In this document: positions 1-15,200 of the stretch, in pieces | Layout of the letters: each line of letters begins with the position of its first letter | Position numbering within the stretch: the first letter of the stretch is position 1 | Origin: Mimachlamys varia | Lineage: Eukaryota > Mollusca > Bivalvia > Pectinida > Pectinidae | DNA length: 64,000 nucleotides | Assembly (NCBI GenBank): GCA_947623455.1 | Contig: OX392528.1 | Coordinates: forward strand, 54,516,322 to 54,580,321 | Direction: 5' to 3' | Position numbers and translations under genes: made by a program | Notes under the pieces: generated by a model | Databases searched by the model: none | Told to the model about the DNA's origin: nothing | Seen by the model: the letters and a program-made list of their open reading frames with translations, nothing else

Positions 1-260
1 GAAAAGGAAATTGATGTGGAGAGGAAGCGGCGAGAAGCTGCTGAGGAGAGACTCCATGCTTACCTTGTTGATATGTATAAAGATGAAGGGGATGTAAACG
101 ATGAACTCCGCCATCGACTGCCACGCGCCAACAAAGCAGACCCACTAAAGTCACAGCCTGTGGTGGAAGAACAGATAGAAGAAGTTGAGGAGAAGCAGGT
201 AGAAGCTGAAACGACTGATGGGGTACTAGCTGCTTCTGGTCAAAACATGGCCGCCGCAAG
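1..260 (+). CDS. MIPOL1: MIPOL1 first visible exon (charged N-terminal segment)
   Basis: Open in frame 1 from the first base, so either the exon or its upstream part is cut by the window edge. Encodes residues 1-86 plus two bases of codon 87. The start is basic/acidic and helical (EKEIDVERKRREAAEERLHA), followed by an acidic Glu-rich stretch (EEQIEEVEEKQVEAE), typical of a coiled coil or disordered linker. The donor GTTAGT at 261 is slightly off consensus. I see no recognisable human MIPOL1 counterpart for this part. It is assigned to the gene because its phase 2 end joins the phase-matched exon at 17054. Confidence 0.8.
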
Positions 261-3200
261 GTTAGTAGTAGTTGGTGAAAATCATTAACAAAATTGCATA
301 TTTAGGAGTTTTCAATGCAGTTTAATTTTTATCTGTTTCACCCTATGTAACCAGTGATAAATTTACGTGTTCATCCCGCATCCTGTATGCATAGAATTTC
401 AAAAGGACCCATTGAATTTCCATTAATGGTTAAAGGCCCAATATACGTAACTTTCGACAAAACTTGAAGCAAAAATCAAGCCAAATAACTTATTATATTT
501 ATAAATTTAGTTATGATTTACTGATATCAGCAATATTCAAGATGAATACTTTCGCGGTTACCGGTACAGCAGCTGTTGAAACACGCTATTTGTAAATATG
601 CGTCCATTTGAACCGTCTTCAACCTTCGGTTTGTTATTGAAGTGGGCCCCACCAGAATTATTTTCAATTCTTTGGATTTTTTTTCAAGAGTTTCTTGTTA
701 GTTACTGCTCAGGTTTACGTCGTTTTAGGCTTATTTTTGCATGGTTGTCAACTTGATTTGATTTCAGAATTTTGCAGAATCACGAACAATTTCCTGAAGT
801 TACGTATATTGGGCCTTTAAATTTAGCATTGTGGGTCCCATTGTTTTGGAAATACAAATGAAAAGGACCCATGGAAATGATTATAGATTGATCACTGTGT
901 AACTGGGCAAATTGATCATTGCAGCAACCTTTAGTGAACATTATGTACATTACAAATAGTTTTAATCAGGGTATATTGTATATACAGTACTTGGTGTCAA
1001 AAAGTGTTGTCCAAAGTCTTTATCATAGTCATTATATGCCCACCCAAGTGGTGGTCATGGGTACAGGTTTAAATTTGTGTGGCTTTGTCTGCTGGTTTGT
1101 CCATTGTGGTTTGTTCGACAGCATTTGGTTTGTGCACTAATTTTTCAGAGAACTATCTGAAGGGTGGTTTTTAAACTTCACATAAATATTGAATGCACGA
1201 AGATCTGAAACTGAGTCGATTTTGAGATTCATTTGATATTTTGTTACAGAGTTATGGCCCTTGCACATCAGAAATTTTAACAAATGCAAGAATAGTCAGA
1301 ACTTTTTTCATTTAAAAAGATATAGGTTTTAAATTTGTTATATAAATTCAACTTAATATGGACTCATACATATTTCATGTTTTTAGCTGAATATAACACT
1401 ACAATGTTTTTGATATTTTCTTTTTTGTTGGTTCATGGGCGTCTGTCAACATTTGGTTTGTCTGTGACTTTCCCAGAAAACTATTAATAAAACTTCACAC
1501 AAATGTTTTATGCATCAAGACCTGAAGCTGAAAGATTATTTCAATGTGTTGTTACAGAGTTATGGTCCCTTGCACTTCATAAATTTTATCAAATCCACAC
1601 TGTACATGTCTAAGGGTGCTATAAATCTCAATAATTTCGTGAATGGGCGTATCATGTACTGTCCACAGTACTCTTATTCAAATTGTGATATGTCAGAAAA
1701 TATTTGACAACAAAAAAAATGTAAAAAAGATCAAATTTACATTCTTTAAAGGACCAAAAGTAATTTTTACAGCTACTTGAATGTGACATGTCAACCAGTA
1801 GAGAAATATTTTCCTTCATAGATTTTTCTCAGGGATCAACTTTGAAGTTATGTTTGGGGTCAGATCCTCATTAAGGCAATAATGTATAACCAAAGTAGTG
1901 AACTGCTAAAGTTGTTAACCAAGGAATATAGTGTGTTACTTGATAAAGGTAGCAGAATGCTTTATAAAGTTCTGGACAATGATTGGACATGCATACTTGT
2001 TAATCCTCCCTCATTACGAGGGAGACTCCCTCATTTTGACCAAAATTTACCAATCTCCCTCGAAATCTCCCTCATTTAAGTCTAATCTCTAACAAACTCA
2101 AAATCTCCATCCTGTGATCAAATGATATTCTAGTTAATGTAGGGTGTGTGTAATGACCATAACAGGTGTGTCTGAATCAAATAAATACTTTTTGAAGTTG
2201 TTCTGATTCATTAAAAGGTGAAAACAAATTGAAAAATGCAGTTTTAGACATATTTAACGCACTTTCTCCCTCATTGGAAATGTAGAATGAGGGATCTCTC
2301 CTTCATTTGAGGTTTCAGAGGTGAACACCTATGGATATGGACTGTTTCAACAAAGCATGAAACTTTGGAATACAGACTGACCTAGTTTCTTTTTGGATAA
2401 ATAACATAAGTATTAACATTGATTATTATTATAGATGTTTGATAATTATAGAAGTAAATGATAGTGATAATTTGGCTGAAGAACTGTGTCCTACTTACCG
2501 GACTACTAGAAACATTTTAGTTGGGGCCACAGATTGCAGGTTTGAGGCATACAGGGGGCAGTTGTCAGGTACTGACTATAGGTTGGTGATTTTTTCTGGG
2601 TTCTCCAGCGTCCCTGTACCATCAAAACATGGCAAATTCTGAAACATGTATGACTGTAACTGTTAATAAAACTTAAGGCACCAACAAACCAAAACCCAAA
2701 TACAGTGCACTCCTCTTTATATCATGTTGCATTTGTCCGACAAAAACATGATATTAACAGGAATGTGACATTAAGAGAAACATGTTTCCCACATCTTGCG
2801 TATTTTCAATCTCCATAACTAAAAATAAGCTATTCAATGTCCATATTAAGATGTTTCAATATATAGATAACATTATTTCAATCAAAAAAACAATTTTTTG
2901 GGGTTATTTTTTTATTTTCTATGCAATATTTTGAAATCAATGGAAATGCCATCATTTTTTGGATATTTAATGTGGTTGGTTAAAAAAAAACATGATATTA
3001 AGAGGAATTCACCTCAAAATACATGATATTAACCAAATAAAATTACATAGATTATATAGAGAGAAAAATGGTGCCTGGGAAAAACATGATATAAAGAGAA
3101 ATGTGATATTAACAGGAGTGATATTAAGTGGAATCCACTGTACTGTAAACCAACTGATTTTTGCTGCGACTTATTGTTTCATATTTCATGTTTTCATATG

Positions 3201-6200
3201 AAACAACTATTTCACAGCAATTGATTTTTGTGAATTTTATTCAACCGCAAAATATGCGAAAATTAATCGCACACAAAAATAAGTTGGTTTATACCGTAGT
3301 TTACCGGGAATAAGCCCCCTCTCACAAATAAGCCCCCTCCCCACTTTAACAACGTTTCTGGAACAGGGTGGGAGCCTGGGAATAAGCCCCCACCCTAAAT
3401 TTGTGTTTTTCTCTCAATCAAAAGTGTGTTAATTTTTTTTTTAATTTTGTGTCTGAACATATAATATATCTAACTGTGCGCAAAAAAAAAAATATCTATA
3501 AGGCTGAAATTGAAATAAAACATTGTTTAGCTGCTTTTAAGAACACCATACTTTCATATCCAAGATGGCGGACTTTTGTGAATAGGGGTGTATTCGTGAA
3601 TAAGACCCCTCCCTACTTTTGATCAATTATTTTTCTCGGGGGGGTGGGGGCTTATTCCCGGTCAAATACGGTAGTAGTCTTATTCCCATCAAAAATATTG
3701 AGCTTTAAAAATGTATAGTTGTATTAGTTCCCCTGTTAATGCTCTTATAACCGAACTTTATGACTTAAAGTGAAGGTCTCAGAAGGTTTACTATTAGCTC
3801 TAGATCTATCACTTCATTTGCTTGAAAGCAGACACTTGCGCTATGTATATTCATAAAGCTGCTCTCATGCTTAAACTCAGTGTAAAGAGGAGGTATAATG
3901 GTCCATTTGTTAAGGGAATTAAGGTTCATTACATATTAAATTATTGAACTTGTTTAATAAATTACGTACCAGTATTATATTGGTATGAGTGTAAAATTCT
4001 ATTTTTTAAATTACTTAAATTCACGAGAAAGTACTGTTTTGAAACTTTCAACAGTATGACAGTGACAGTATGATTTTCATTGCCGTTTCAAGATTGACTG
4101 AACTGATCAGTTATGTGTTAATGTATTTATCAAAATAGCCCTTGCTATTAATTTCTTTAGAATTTAAGTTAAATTTAAAATGAATATGATAATGATAATT
4201 TGATATAGACATCTTAAGACTTGCACAGTATACAGGTACCGGTATTTGAAGCTCATATAGTACTGAAAACATACATGTGGTTCTTTTCTCTGGAGAAAAA
4301 ACTTGATAATTATTAAGGAAAAAAAATATCTCCTTATCCAATCTCCCTTCTTCAAAACACAATTCTGCCTACTGGGGGTTCAACAGTCGTCACATATAAA
4401 TGTGCAATGTACCTGGCAGAAAAAGAAGAAAACAAATAAGATACTGTTTTTATACTATATTTGAAGAAATTTTATCTAGAGTTACCTCCCTTTAAACATT
4501 ATTTTGACAGGACTTACCATATATAAGTAAGTGATCATATGAACATTAATTACAAAGATACATAATAGATGCTTATGTATTAGCAAAATCTTCTATGAAT
4601 CTGTATATTGGGCAAATTCAAATGAAAAGTACACTGTAATTTTCATGAATTTGTCTGAAGATAAATAAAAAAATGAAATGCATGAAAAAGTGAGGGAAGT
4701 TGTACTTGCTGGGGATAGAAATTGTGTTATCAAGACTTTCTTGTTATATTATTTGATGCTCTATTGCTGAACTTAGGCCAAAATTAAAGTCTGCTCTCAT
4801 TCTCACAAATACAGGGCAACTATATATAGGTAGATAAATATTTTGTTTTTATTTTTGTAAAATCATTGAACATTTCTGGTACAATTATAGATCAGTTTCA
4901 GAAATTTTCCCCGGGGTTGGACCCCGATTTTATCATTACATATGACTAGTGGCAATAAAACTTTCGGGTTAACGCATACAAATGACAGATTAATGTTTGA
5001 ATTATCGGAATTTTTTTTTTTTTTTTCATTTAGCCTGAAAAATATGCTTGTAAGCTGACATGCCACTCTGTACATCCTTCACATTTCTATAGGAACCCTC
5101 CCTACTTTGTTTCTATAAAACCTTACTTAGAAATACTGGTCTGCTCAGAAGTAACAGTCATTCATGTATGGAGAAATTATACAATCCCATTGAAATATGG
5201 ATTGTATGTCCATGTACAATTCAATGTATTGTGGGATTCATAATGAAAACAATTCTAAAGGTTTTAATTTGAAAGTTACGTTACCAGGAACTAGGCACTG
5301 CGAGGCACAAAATCTCGAACAAAAAAAATGTGAAACGATACGAGAATGAAAACGCTTCTTGTTGGCTGAATATCAAGATTATTGATTTTTATTTCCGTGT
5401 CCTATTTATGATTTCATAATGCAAAATTTGTAATGAATTGTCAATGGGGAAACACTCGAGGTGTGTTCAGTTCCGCCCCCCTTTTTAATAAAATGATAAT
5501 AAAAGATGAAACCCTGTTTTTTTTTATGATATCACATTTTTTGACCATACAGATGTTTGAGTCATAGATATTGACAGGGTGTAATTTAAGTAAAATAATC
5601 TGACACCATTTCGTAATAATCAATTTTATTCATAACGATGGTAATATTCAAGTTGATTAACATTGGTTCTGGAAAGAATGTAAATTTTTTATACTTATGA
5701 GAATTTCATGAGATTTTGTGTTCAATCTTATGAATCAAAGATTTATGAATGATAAGGAAATTGCTCCCTATCAGACATTCTGTTAGAGGATGGTATTTAA
5801 CATATGCATATTCACCACTCTGTAAGTGGATGGTGTTTAACATATGCAAATTCACCACTCTGTTAGTGGATGGTGTTTAACATATGCATATTCACCATTC
5901 TGTTAGAGGATGGTGTTTAACATATGCATATTCACCACTCTGTTAGAGGATGGTGTTTAACATATGCATATTCACCACTCTGTTAGTGGATGGTATTTTA
6001 CATATGCGTATTCACCACTCTGTTAGTGGATGGTTTTTTACATATGCATATTCACCACTATAAGTGGATGGTGTTTAACATATGCATATTCACCACTCTG
6101 TTAGTGGATGGTATTTTACATATGCATATTCACCTCTCTGTTAGTGGATGGTGTTTAACATTTACATATTCACCACTCTGTTAGTGGATGGTGTTTAATA

Positions 6201-9200
6201 TATGCATATTCACCACTCTGTTAGTGGATGGTGTTTAACATATACATATTCACCACTCTGTTAGTGGATGGTGTTTTACATATGCGTATTCACCACTCTG
6301 TTAGTGGATGGTATTTTACATATGCGTATTCACCACTTTGTTAGTGGATGGTGTTTTACATATGCGTATTCACCACTCTGTTAGTGGATGGTGTTTAACA
6401 TATGCATATTCACCACTCTGTTAGTGGATGGTGTTTAACATTTACATATTCACCACTCTGTTTGTGGATGGTGTTTAACATATGCATATTCACCACTCTG
6501 TTAGTGGATGGTGTTTAACATATGCATATTCACCTCTCTGTTTGTGGATGGTGTTTAACATATACATATTCACCACTCTGTTAGTGGATGGTATTTTACA
6601 TATGCGTATTCACCACTCTGTTAGTGGATGGTACTTTACATATGCATATTCACCACTCTATTAGTGGATGGTGTTTAACATATGCGTATTCACCACTCTG
6701 TTAGTGGATGGTATTTTACATATGCATATTCACCACTCTGTTAGTGGATGGTGTTTAACATACATAATGTATGCATATTCACCACTCTGTTAGTGAATGG
6801 TATTTTACATATGCATATTCACCACTCTGTTAGTGGATGGTGTTTAACATATACATATTCACCACTCTGTTAGAGGATGGTGTTTAACATATGCATATTC
6901 ACCACTCTGTTAGTGGACGGTGTTTAACATATACATATTCACCACTCTGTTAGTGGATGGTATTTTACATATGCATATTCACCACTCTGTTAGAGGATGG
7001 TGTTTAACATATGCATATTCACCACTCTGTTAGAGGATGGTGTTTAACATATGCATATATTCACCACTCTTTTAGTGGATGGTGTTTAACATATGCATAT
7101 TCACCACTCTGTTAGAGGATGGTGTTTAACATATACATGTTAACCACTCTGTTAGTGGATGGTGTTTAGCATATGCATATTCACCACTCTGTTAGAGGAT
7201 GGTGTTTAACATATGCATATTCACCACTCTGTTAGTGGATGGTGTTTAACATATGCATATATTCATCACTCTTTTAGTGGATGGTGTTTAACATATGCAT
7301 ATTCATCACTCTGTTAGAGGATGGTGTTTACATATGCATATTCACCACTCTGTTAGTGGATGGTGTTTAACAAATATGCATATTCACCACTCTGTTAGAG
7401 GATGGTGTTTAACATATTCACCACTCTGTTAGAGGATGGTGTTTAACATATGCATATTCACCACTCTGTTAGTGGATGGTGTTTAACATATGCATATTCA
7501 CCACTCTGTTAGTGGATGGTGTTTAACATATGCATATTCACCACTCTGTTAGTGGATGGTGTTTAACATATGCATATTCACCACTCTGTTAGTGGATGGT
7601 GTTTAACATATGCATATTCACCACCCTGTAAGTGGATGGTGTTTAACATATGCATATTCACCACTCTGTTAGATAATGATGTTTAACATATGCATATTCA
7701 CCACTCTGTTAATGGATGGTATTTAACATATGCATATTTACCACTCTGTAAGTGGATGGTGTTTAACATATGTATATTCACCCCTGAAGATACATTTGAA
7801 CTCTCCCAATACAGAGTTTGAAATAGTTAAATATGAAATTTCTGGGGTGAATACTCAAGTTACTTTAAAGATTAAATGCAAACCTTACTAGGGATGTAGA
7901 TGAAATAGTAACCGAAAGTGGGGGAGTTTTGGGGAGTTTGCCAGATTATGAACAGTGAAAACCACTAAGATTTCTATGTCCTTAAAAGACCATAGCTGAT
8001 AATAGGATGTTTAGCCAAACCCAGCCATCAATTAATTGAAAATTACCAAAATTTTTCTGGGCAAGAGTGGATATGTAAATTTTGTATACATGTTTATAAC
8101 ACCAAAACAAAATATTGGTTGTCCAGCGGTGGCCAATTTAACAGATGGTTGGCAGTAGGCTATTTCACCAAGAGTGGATTTTAATTAAAATGAATTGATG
8201 GGAAACAAACACTTTTAGGGTGAGCTCTGACGGCCTTAGAGCCCTACAATATTGTTCCGTAATCCCGTCGTCAACGATAGCGCCCTGATTGGAAAGTAAA
8301 ATGCCTGCCTGAATGGATTTCCGTTGTATATGTAACGGGAGAATGGCAATCAACATGGAGGGCCTAGATAAGGACGCCATGGTAACATATTAAGTAATCC
8401 TACATATTGCGCTGTCCAACTCCTAAATAAAAACTAGCGACGATCATAACGATCGTCCAGTGTTTAGTGACATTGTAAAATAATCCACTTTTGACTGAAG
8501 ATTTGTGTGAAAAGAGAGCTGAGCAAGATGGTTTATTGAAGTTTATCTCTATACGGTTATGAAATCAAAATATCAAAGTTTATTAAACTGATACTACCTG
8601 TGTTGTGTAAATTTTATATAAAAGTTTTCACCTTGTAACCACTCTAAAATGTCGTCTGGTAGTTTTTCAGTGAATTTCGCGCTGAAGGCATTTTTGCTAA
8701 ATTATGACTAATTTGCATTAATTATAGTTTCTGTATTGCCTTATACAGCAAGTAATGTGAATGAACCAATTCTGTTATGTTCTAAAATTTAAGTGTGACA
8801 CATTAAGTCAATCAACCTCATTTTCTCTTATTCTGTATCTGTGACTTGAAGACCCTGTTTGATTTGAAGTATTTTGTTGGTCTTGCAGGCCAGACTTTAC
8901 TCTAAACATTATAATTGACTTATTTAATTCAATACTCAGATAACAAGATTTTTTTTCATGGCTCCATTGACTTCGGGAAAGGAGGTTTGACGGAATGTTT
9001 ACAGTAATATAATCTACATGTAGTCTGATCTATCTCTCTATACATAAGTTGTTTAAAGTCTGTATTTTGAGGGCCGTGGTGGCCGAGTGGTTAAGGTGTT
9101 CTGACATTCTACCACTAGCTTTCCACCTCTGGGTTGCGAGTGGGGCAGTTGCCAGGTAACTGACCGTAGGTCAGTGGTTTTTCACCGGGTTCTCCGGCTT

Positions 9201-12200
9201 TCCTCAACCTCCAAAACCTGGCACATCCTTAAATGACCCTGGCTGTTAATAGGGCATAAAACGAAATAAATCAAACCCAACTGTATTTTTAACACCCTTG
9301 GTATTGATTTAGTTTTATTACATTGTATTACTACAGCTACTTGACATCTTTCTATATCATTTACTGTTAAAATTTCTTTGAACTGAACAAAGAATCTTTA
9401 TTAATTACTATCATTATTAAAAATATACAAATAAATTTTGATTAAACAAGATTTAATGTTGTTTCTTCTTGAAATATTTTTATTTTATATTCAAGTAAAA
9501 CATTTTTGATTAATCGTTGATTTCATTTTTTTTTTAAATGATTCTTTATTTTTTTCTTATTTTTTTTTTCAGCCATTATTTAGAAGTTAATGTGGAATAT
9601 CTCTAAACTGTCACAATTTAATTTCCAGTGCATACTTTGATATCAGAGGTTCAATTAAAACTTTTTTTTTGTCAGTGTATAATTTCTTCTGTATCAAAGT
9701 TGGTAGCAATGTAGGAGTCATTTACAAATGCAGGCCTATTAGGCATCTTGTTTATTTACTAAACGGGTTTGAGACCCTTAAGGATATCAAATGGTCCTAG
9801 ATGAGATAGGAAGCGAGAAGGAGAGATAGAGTATAATAATGAATATTAGGAAAGGATGAAAAGTCGACAAACAGTTATCTGCCCCCCCCCCCCCCCATAT
9901 TGATTCGTACAATAATAGTTTTTGACCCTTTGATATGAAAACTGTATATAGATATGATGTATACTGTACATGTTTATGGCATGGTCTAATGTATTTATAA
10001 TACCAGGTATGGTCTAATGTATATATAATATATATATCTTCATCTTTATCATGGAAGGTAACTCTAATCTTACACAGGACACAATAGGTATAGTCCTATC
10101 AAACTGATGTCATTGATAAGTGATAGTAGGATACAGGTGCTCATCATCTGACCTACATGTAAATCGTAAATTATTTATATAACAACACTTATGTCCCTTT
10201 ATACATTACTTGAACCACTTTCTCCCTGTTGAATTGTTGCTGTTCCAATGTAAGTTAAGTAAGTTTTAATGGGGTGAAGATTTAGGGGGGTTCCTGTTCC
10301 AATGTAAGTTAAGTAAATATTAATGGGTTGATGATTTAGGGGATGTTGCTGTGCCAATGTTAGTTAAGTAAATATTAATGGGATGATGATTTAGGGGTTG
10401 TTGCTGTTCCAATGTAAGTGAAGTAAATATTAATGGGTTGATGATTTAGGGGAGGTTGCTGTTCCAATGTAAGTTAAGTAAATATTAATGGGGAGAAGAT
10501 TTAGGGGAGGTTGCTGTTCCAATGTAAGTTAAGTAAGTTTTAATGGCGTGAAGATTCAGGGGAGGTTGCTGTTCCAATGCTAGTTAAGTAAGTTCTAATG
10601 GCGTGAAGATTAAGGGGGTGTTGCTGTTCCAATGTAAGTTAAGTAAGTTTTAATGGCGTGAAGATTCAGAGGAGGTTGCTGTTCCAATGTAAGTTAAGTA
10701 AGTTTTAATGGCGTGAAGATTAAGGGGGTGTTGCTGTTTCAATGTTTAGTTAAGTAAGTATTAATGGGGTGAAGATTTAGGTGGGGTAGGGGGGGTTGTT
10801 ATTGCTGTTCCAATGTAAGTTAAGTAATTATTAATGGAGTGAAGATATAGGGGAGGTTAATTAAGGATTAACTTTTTATTTTGTTTAGGTTATCGGGGGA
10901 TAACTACAAAGGAAAACGGGTAAATTCAATAACAGTATCTTTCTGTGAAATGTTCGTAAATATTTTGTTCATTATAGTCAAATCTTCGGACACAGATTTC
11001 TTTTCAAAACAAATAAACGTGGGAATGTTTCAATAAATGTAACAGCATGAAATTTGCAAGCTCCGCCTACGTTAATTGTTGGTGACGTCACACAATTGTG
11101 TTTCAAACTGTAGGATTTGCATAGCTCCGCCCACATGAATTGTTGTCGACGTCATAGAAATTTGTCACGTGTTTGACTACAGTTATGCAGTGATAATGAT
11201 AGTCTGTTGAGTAATGGTTATCGAGTGAATGTCAGTGTAGACTGTAAATATTGGGGTGTATATTCAGGAAAGTAAAGTATAAGGCAATGCTAAGACTAAG
11301 ATTTGGTTACTTAAAGGAAATATAATATTTCTAAAATGAAGATGGGATTATGATCTTTGCCATCTTTTCATTGATTTGGCTTCATGCAGGGTCCAATCCT
11401 GTTCCATCTTTTAATTGGTTGCTTTTTATTGAATTTAGGTTCCCTGTACCATCTTTTAATTGATTAATTTTGATTGACTTAAGGACCCCTGTACTACCTT
11501 TTAATTGATTAATTTTGATTGACTTAAGGACCCCTGTACTACCTTTTAATTGATTAATTTTGATTGACTTAAGGATCCCTGTACCATCTTCTGACTGATT
11601 CTTTTGTTTGTCCATCTCCATCTGTCTGTTTATTCACAATTATTGCAGATCATTTCCAAAAAATAGATTGTTAAAGTGCAGTTGGTTGCCTTTAATTTCA
11701 AGTTTTCTTTGAAGTACAGTGCTCCGAATAGGTACATTTTAAAGCGTAATTAATTACAATAAAAGTTATATCAGCTTTTAATAATCTCTCTTGTTGGCCA
11801 AACATTGAAGGTGTGTGTCTTATTGTGGAGTGGCGCATGGGGTTGGAGAGGGACTGGGTTATCCGGAGAAGACCCATGTTGTCAGGCATGTGATCCCCAT
11901 ACTCTTTAACATCTGATCCAGAAATCAAACCCTGGCTTCCTTGGTGAAAGTTTAAGGCAAGTGGGCCACCCAACCACCTTTTAGAGCATGATTTGATCAT
12001 CCGACTTTACACACAAACCAGTAGTTGTTTATTGAATTACAGAGGGATACTTTCTGATACTTTATAAATTCTCATGGAAAAAGTGCCTATTATATATTGA
12101 TAGTTAACATTTCAAAAGCAAATCTCACTTTATAGATTAGATTTGATATTCAAACATGTAGCAGAATTTTTATTCCCAATACCAAAGTATTTCTTATGCT

Positions 12201-15200
12201 TGTTTTATTTTCTAAATTCATTATTTCCTAAATATATAAGTTAAAGCCACAGAAGACAAAGTCCCGTGAGATCTGTTGGGACTACTTTTTATCCGTTGTC
12301 CAAGATCCATCTTCTGTTCGAGAAAAACTAAGAAAATGTTTATTCGATAAGATATAATAATTTTTTTTTTGCTTTTCATTAAAATCAATTTCTTCATTAA
12401 ATGTTAAATCGCACAAGAAATTAAGTAAGCTGACAAAAAGCCCATAATCACTGTATGTTTAAAGAAGATTTGTTTTAATCAAATCGTGGCAAGAACTTTC
12501 TCAATCACCCTACATCTGTTCATCCTGTTGAAGTCTTGAATCAAAGGACACGATTTTTCAATGTGTCTTTTAGTGTAAGTATATGTTTTCTAATTAATCT
12601 CGCCAAACATGAATTATTTCCGCGATAATTAAGTCCAAGTCTTGGCCTGGATAGCCAGTCTTGATAAATTTCGGCAATCATTTTGTCATATTTCACGGCT
12701 GTTACTGATGAGAAGCTGGTGCTCGGTGATTAACTCGGCAATTCTACATCAGACATGAACAGCGCCCTCTATTGGCCCGATCTTAACGACTCAAACAGCA
12801 CCATGCATTAATGACAATATCATTTCTTGGTTCTGTTTTGAATCTGAAATCGGTCCAATCCGCTCAAGTGTATATTGATTGTCCGAAACAGACAGAGCTA
12901 TGAAAACCATCTGAATATGATTCCGCTATCGCGATGTACAAATGCATAATTTTTTTTTTAAAGCTTTAGCATTGAGCTGGGTTCCTGGGTACAGTGATTC
13001 TAAAGAGCGGAGAATTAATGATGGTGATTTTTCGAATTCATTGTTGTATGTTTCAGTGACTACCAGAATGGATTGTGTTAACTTTTCATCTTTATTGTAA
13101 TTTCAAGCGTTATCTTGAATGGGTCTCTACTCCTATTTCCTCGTCTGGCTGCATGCCTTCGTTTGTACAAGGCCTATTGTCATTGGCTGTAAGAACCTTT
13201 TATAGGAGAAAAAAAAAAAGCAGAATAACATTTACGATCAGTTGGTCGTGGCCACTAGAGAGCTCTAACGGTATATCCACCTTCGGGATGGTGGCGGGTC
13301 TTTTGTTTTTAACTCATGCGGAAAAAACAATAAGCTTTTTCACTTACTGGGGATTTCTGGCTGGGACGGTGCACTTGAGTCGGAGTAAATGAGATTTACA
13401 TTGTAGAGGTAGAACGTCTGTGATTAAAATGGATTGCTAGTCTTGTGGTATTCCCCACAGGTTAAGCCTTGCCCCAAGTCTGTCGAGCCCCCGACAAATG
13501 ATCTGGGCAAGACTGTTTGAACTGTCAGATGCTTTTCGCAAAGCAAACATCGACTTATTCAATTATGTTTGATGAAATTTGTGCAATTTTTCCTCTGTCA
13601 ATACCCAGTAATTCAGTTGTGTTTGAAGAGGTAAATTTGGACCCATACCATAATTAACCTCCGCGGGTGGAGAGTTCCACACAGAACCCTTCCATCAGAC
13701 CAAGATGGGGTCAAAGAGGGTCATTGTTATTTGCATGTTTCTCTTATCAAGCTAGCTTTAAGTGGTAATGAATCCGAAAATATTATGTGTCTAATCAAGC
13801 TCCCTAATATGTGATAGATGATCTGTTTGTTTTGGCCAAAATGATGAATCTAGGTCCCGATCATAAGATAAACCGTATTCAATATTTCCGTCATGATAAA
13901 AACCGTATCAATGCCCCCCAAGTACGAATAGGTCTACAAATATTAAATGATGTTTTTAACCTGAAGTTGCGAAATAGTCAAGTCATCATTTCTGATATGT
14001 ACATTTCCATTTTGTTGTTTATTTGTTTAAATCGTAAGACTGTAGCGATGTGTTAAACCTTCATTATTAAAATTTGTATGGCCACAGTCAGATTAGAACT
14101 TGAGACTCTACAAACTCTTACACTTTAATGTTTTGGTCATGATTGACTTATATTAGTCCAGTTCTGCTACCTTTCCGGTGGCTTTCCACCTTTTTCTAAG
14201 TCTTTGCCCCCGTAGGAACTTTGATCATGATGTAAGCATTTACAACCCAGGTTTCTTCAAATTCCCTTTACATGCAATCACTGAATCACTGGTACTTGGA
14301 AAGGATGGGTGAATTTGCTAATTTTGTAATAAGAGATTATTGTCTATAATCAGGTCCACGGTAGGATAACTATAAGAGATTATTATAAAATCACAGACAG
14401 ACCGATTCGAGATTTCGACCTTGTATTCATTAAACTCTGTGACAATCACTCTTACTAATTAAGCTGTTGGTCTGGCACTTTTTAATGTCAGTCAAGCACT
14501 ATTTAATTACTTTCTATTTACTCGAAATATTAATGATGCTGCATATACATGTATTTACTAGAAACTATAGTTCTTGAATTGGAAATCCGTTCATTCATAT
14601 ATATCCGGGATTTCTATTGACAGTTTGTGTATAGTACAGACAATGTTGTGTCTGATCTCAACCGCCATGTTTTGACTGGATTAATGTTTAAACAGATACA
14701 ATTCAACAAATATTCCACCACATTCCTACCAGTTATCTGAGAAAACAAATCTGTAAAACTCTAGTTTAAACATGGCAGTTATCTAGAATACACAGCAGGG
14801 CTGACAGCTACTGTATATAGTGTACAGAGTGGGCTTATCGTAGATACACACCTCAACCCCTATAGTCATGTTTAAAGTTTGTGGGTAAATTTGCTGGTTT
14901 TATCTTAGATAAATACTTGGTTGAATTGTGTAAGCAGACTAAGGATTGTTACATAGAGTAGATTGATTGCTTTGCAGTTAACAATAATAAGAGGGGGAGG
15001 GGGGGGGGGGGGGCGAAAGGGGGGGGGGGGAGAAGGTGGTGGTGGTGGATGGGGGGGAGAAGAGGGGGGGAGGCAGTGATGTATGGGGATGTTGTAGTTA
15101 TTACTACTGTACATATTGGCCCAATACCTCAGCAAGGTAAACTAACCATCACTTGCCGACCTCTCCACAAAGTTTACTCAAGGTAAAGATGACCAGTTTA

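Noticed and set aside
3401..3622. 73-codon open frame
   Set aside because: Inside the inverted-repeat element 3292-3673; no homology recognised.
5774..7782. Regular 40-bp repeats resembling a CRISPR array
   Set aside because: The units are contiguous and near-identical with no unique spacers, and the host is a eukaryote. It is a minisatellite.
14905..15135. Minus-strand poly-proline open frame
   Set aside because: Produced by the G-tract at 14990-15078; no codon structure outside it.
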